From NCBI RefSeq assembly GCF_030209835.1, contig NZ_JARVRF010000032.1:59450-123449 (forward strand): 64,000 nucleotides of DNA. Reading direction: 5' to 3'. Shown here in pieces: positions 63,617 to 64,000 of the stretch. Source of the DNA: Arthrobacter sp. efr-133-R2A-120 (GTDB taxonomy: Bacteria > Actinomycetota > Actinomycetes > Actinomycetales > Micrococcaceae). The stretch's first letter is position 1, and each line of letters opens with the position of its first letter. Below the pieces are notes generated by a model. The model made no database searches and was not told the origin of the DNA. It saw nothing but the letters and a program-made list of their open reading frames with translations. A program made the translations under genes and the position numbers.

Positions 63617-63959
63617 CGTGGATCTCCACTTCTTTGTGGTGCTGCAACTAGGCTTCCGAGACGCTGTGAGAGGAGTTGAAACTTTTCGCATCGTGGAATC
63701 TAGTTATTGAATAGTGAAATAACTGTATGACCTAGGTCACCTTTGGTCAAGGGCCCGCCTCCCGACGGCGGTCACAAACGGCGGCGTGGGGCCGCTAGGC
63801 CTTGTGGGCACTAGTCTCCGCGGGACGAGATTGACGCTTGGCGAACGCATGGCTAATCTCGAATTACAGAATTTTATTCTCACAATACGAAATTTCTACG
63901 CACGTTTCAGCGCGCACCACAGTGCAAGCGCCCAGACATTCAATGAAGAGAGGTTGGAC
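63617..63959. promoter_or_regulatory. AT-rich divergent regulatory region before the NCS1 gene
   Basis: No gene is seen in these 343 bases apart from the start of a possible frame at its right end. TTTCGCATCGTGGAA (63684-63698) and TCTCACAATACGAAA (63878-63892) are dyad-like boxes that match the box before the dicarboxylate symporter at 12 and 11 of 15 positions. TTATTGAATAGTGAAATAA near 63704-63722 is AT-rich and may hold the -10 of one promoter. Confidence 0.4.
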
Positions 63960-64000
63960 GTGGCTGCAGGAGAAGAGACCTCACACATCCTTAGCGGGTT
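63960..64000 (+). CDS. possible N-terminus of a gene running out of the window
   Basis: GTG at 63960 opens a frame (MAAGEETSHILSG) that is not closed before the window ends. AGAGAGG lies 7-13 bases upstream. The position, divergent from the NCS1 transporter gene, suggests a regulator, but thirteen residues show no family. Confidence 0.35.
   Translation, partial: MAAGEETSHILSG

Overview
The window is high-GC actinobacterial DNA, most consistent with Arthrobacter or a close relative (Micrococcaceae). Pointers are the Rv3654c-Rv3660c-type tad locus, a MarP protease, a GlxR-type CRP regulator, a PonA2-type PBP, actinobacterial small families (SCP_3, DUF4244, DUF4177), and many GTG starts and 1-4 nt gene overlaps. 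No insertion sequence, prophage, CRISPR array or rRNA operon is visible.

Layout. 1-12 kb: the tail of a GNAT acetyltransferase, an MrfA/YprA-like helicase, a seven-gene tad (Flp pilus) operon on the minus strand, an actinobacterial family-A DNA polymerase and a CHAD protein. 11-15 kb: nth, a Nudix hydrolase and two membrane proteins. 15.7-17.7 kb: acetyl-CoA synthetase. 17.8-32.3 kb: two galactoside-use loci. The first has an ABC importer, a GH42 beta-galactosidase and a DeoR regulator. The second has a LacI regulator, a Gfo/Idh oxidoreductase, an ABC importer and a GH36 alpha-galactosidase. Neither importer has its own ATPase. 32.4-40 kb: aroQ, marP, a glxR-like gene, a Nudix gene, ridA, a DUF4177 gene, a bifunctional PBP and a metallophosphoesterase. 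From memory of the M. tuberculosis gene order (Rv3649 to Rv3683), the chromosome from the helicase to the phosphoesterase is an expanded version of an old actinobacterial block, with the galactoside loci inserted between acs and marP.

40-44 kb: a heterodimeric ABC exporter pair behind a MarR-type operator, then tRNA-Pro(CGG). 44.3-46.0 kb: a divergent pair of a small secreted precursor carrying four copies of IGNWPDP(M/V) and an HTH-TPR regulator of RRNPP-like architecture. This looks like an undescribed multi-copy peptide-signal system and is the most interesting item here. 46-51.5 kb: purC, purD, a membrane-anchored molybdopterin oxidoreductase, asparaginase and an SCP_3 protein. 51.5-60.4 kb: amino-acid and organic-acid metabolism (a dicarboxylate symporter, a large PLP decarboxylase coupled to a permease, a PucR regulator, glutaminase). 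60.4-64 kb: an SDR enzyme, an Asp/Glu/hydantoin-racemase-family protein lacking its first catalytic cysteine, an NCS1 transporter, and perhaps the first codons of another gene.

Three long near-identical palindromes (near 24.14, 46.05 and 62.01 kb) form a dispersed intergenic repeat family at gene 3' ends. All functional calls come from reading the translated sequence; no database search was run.
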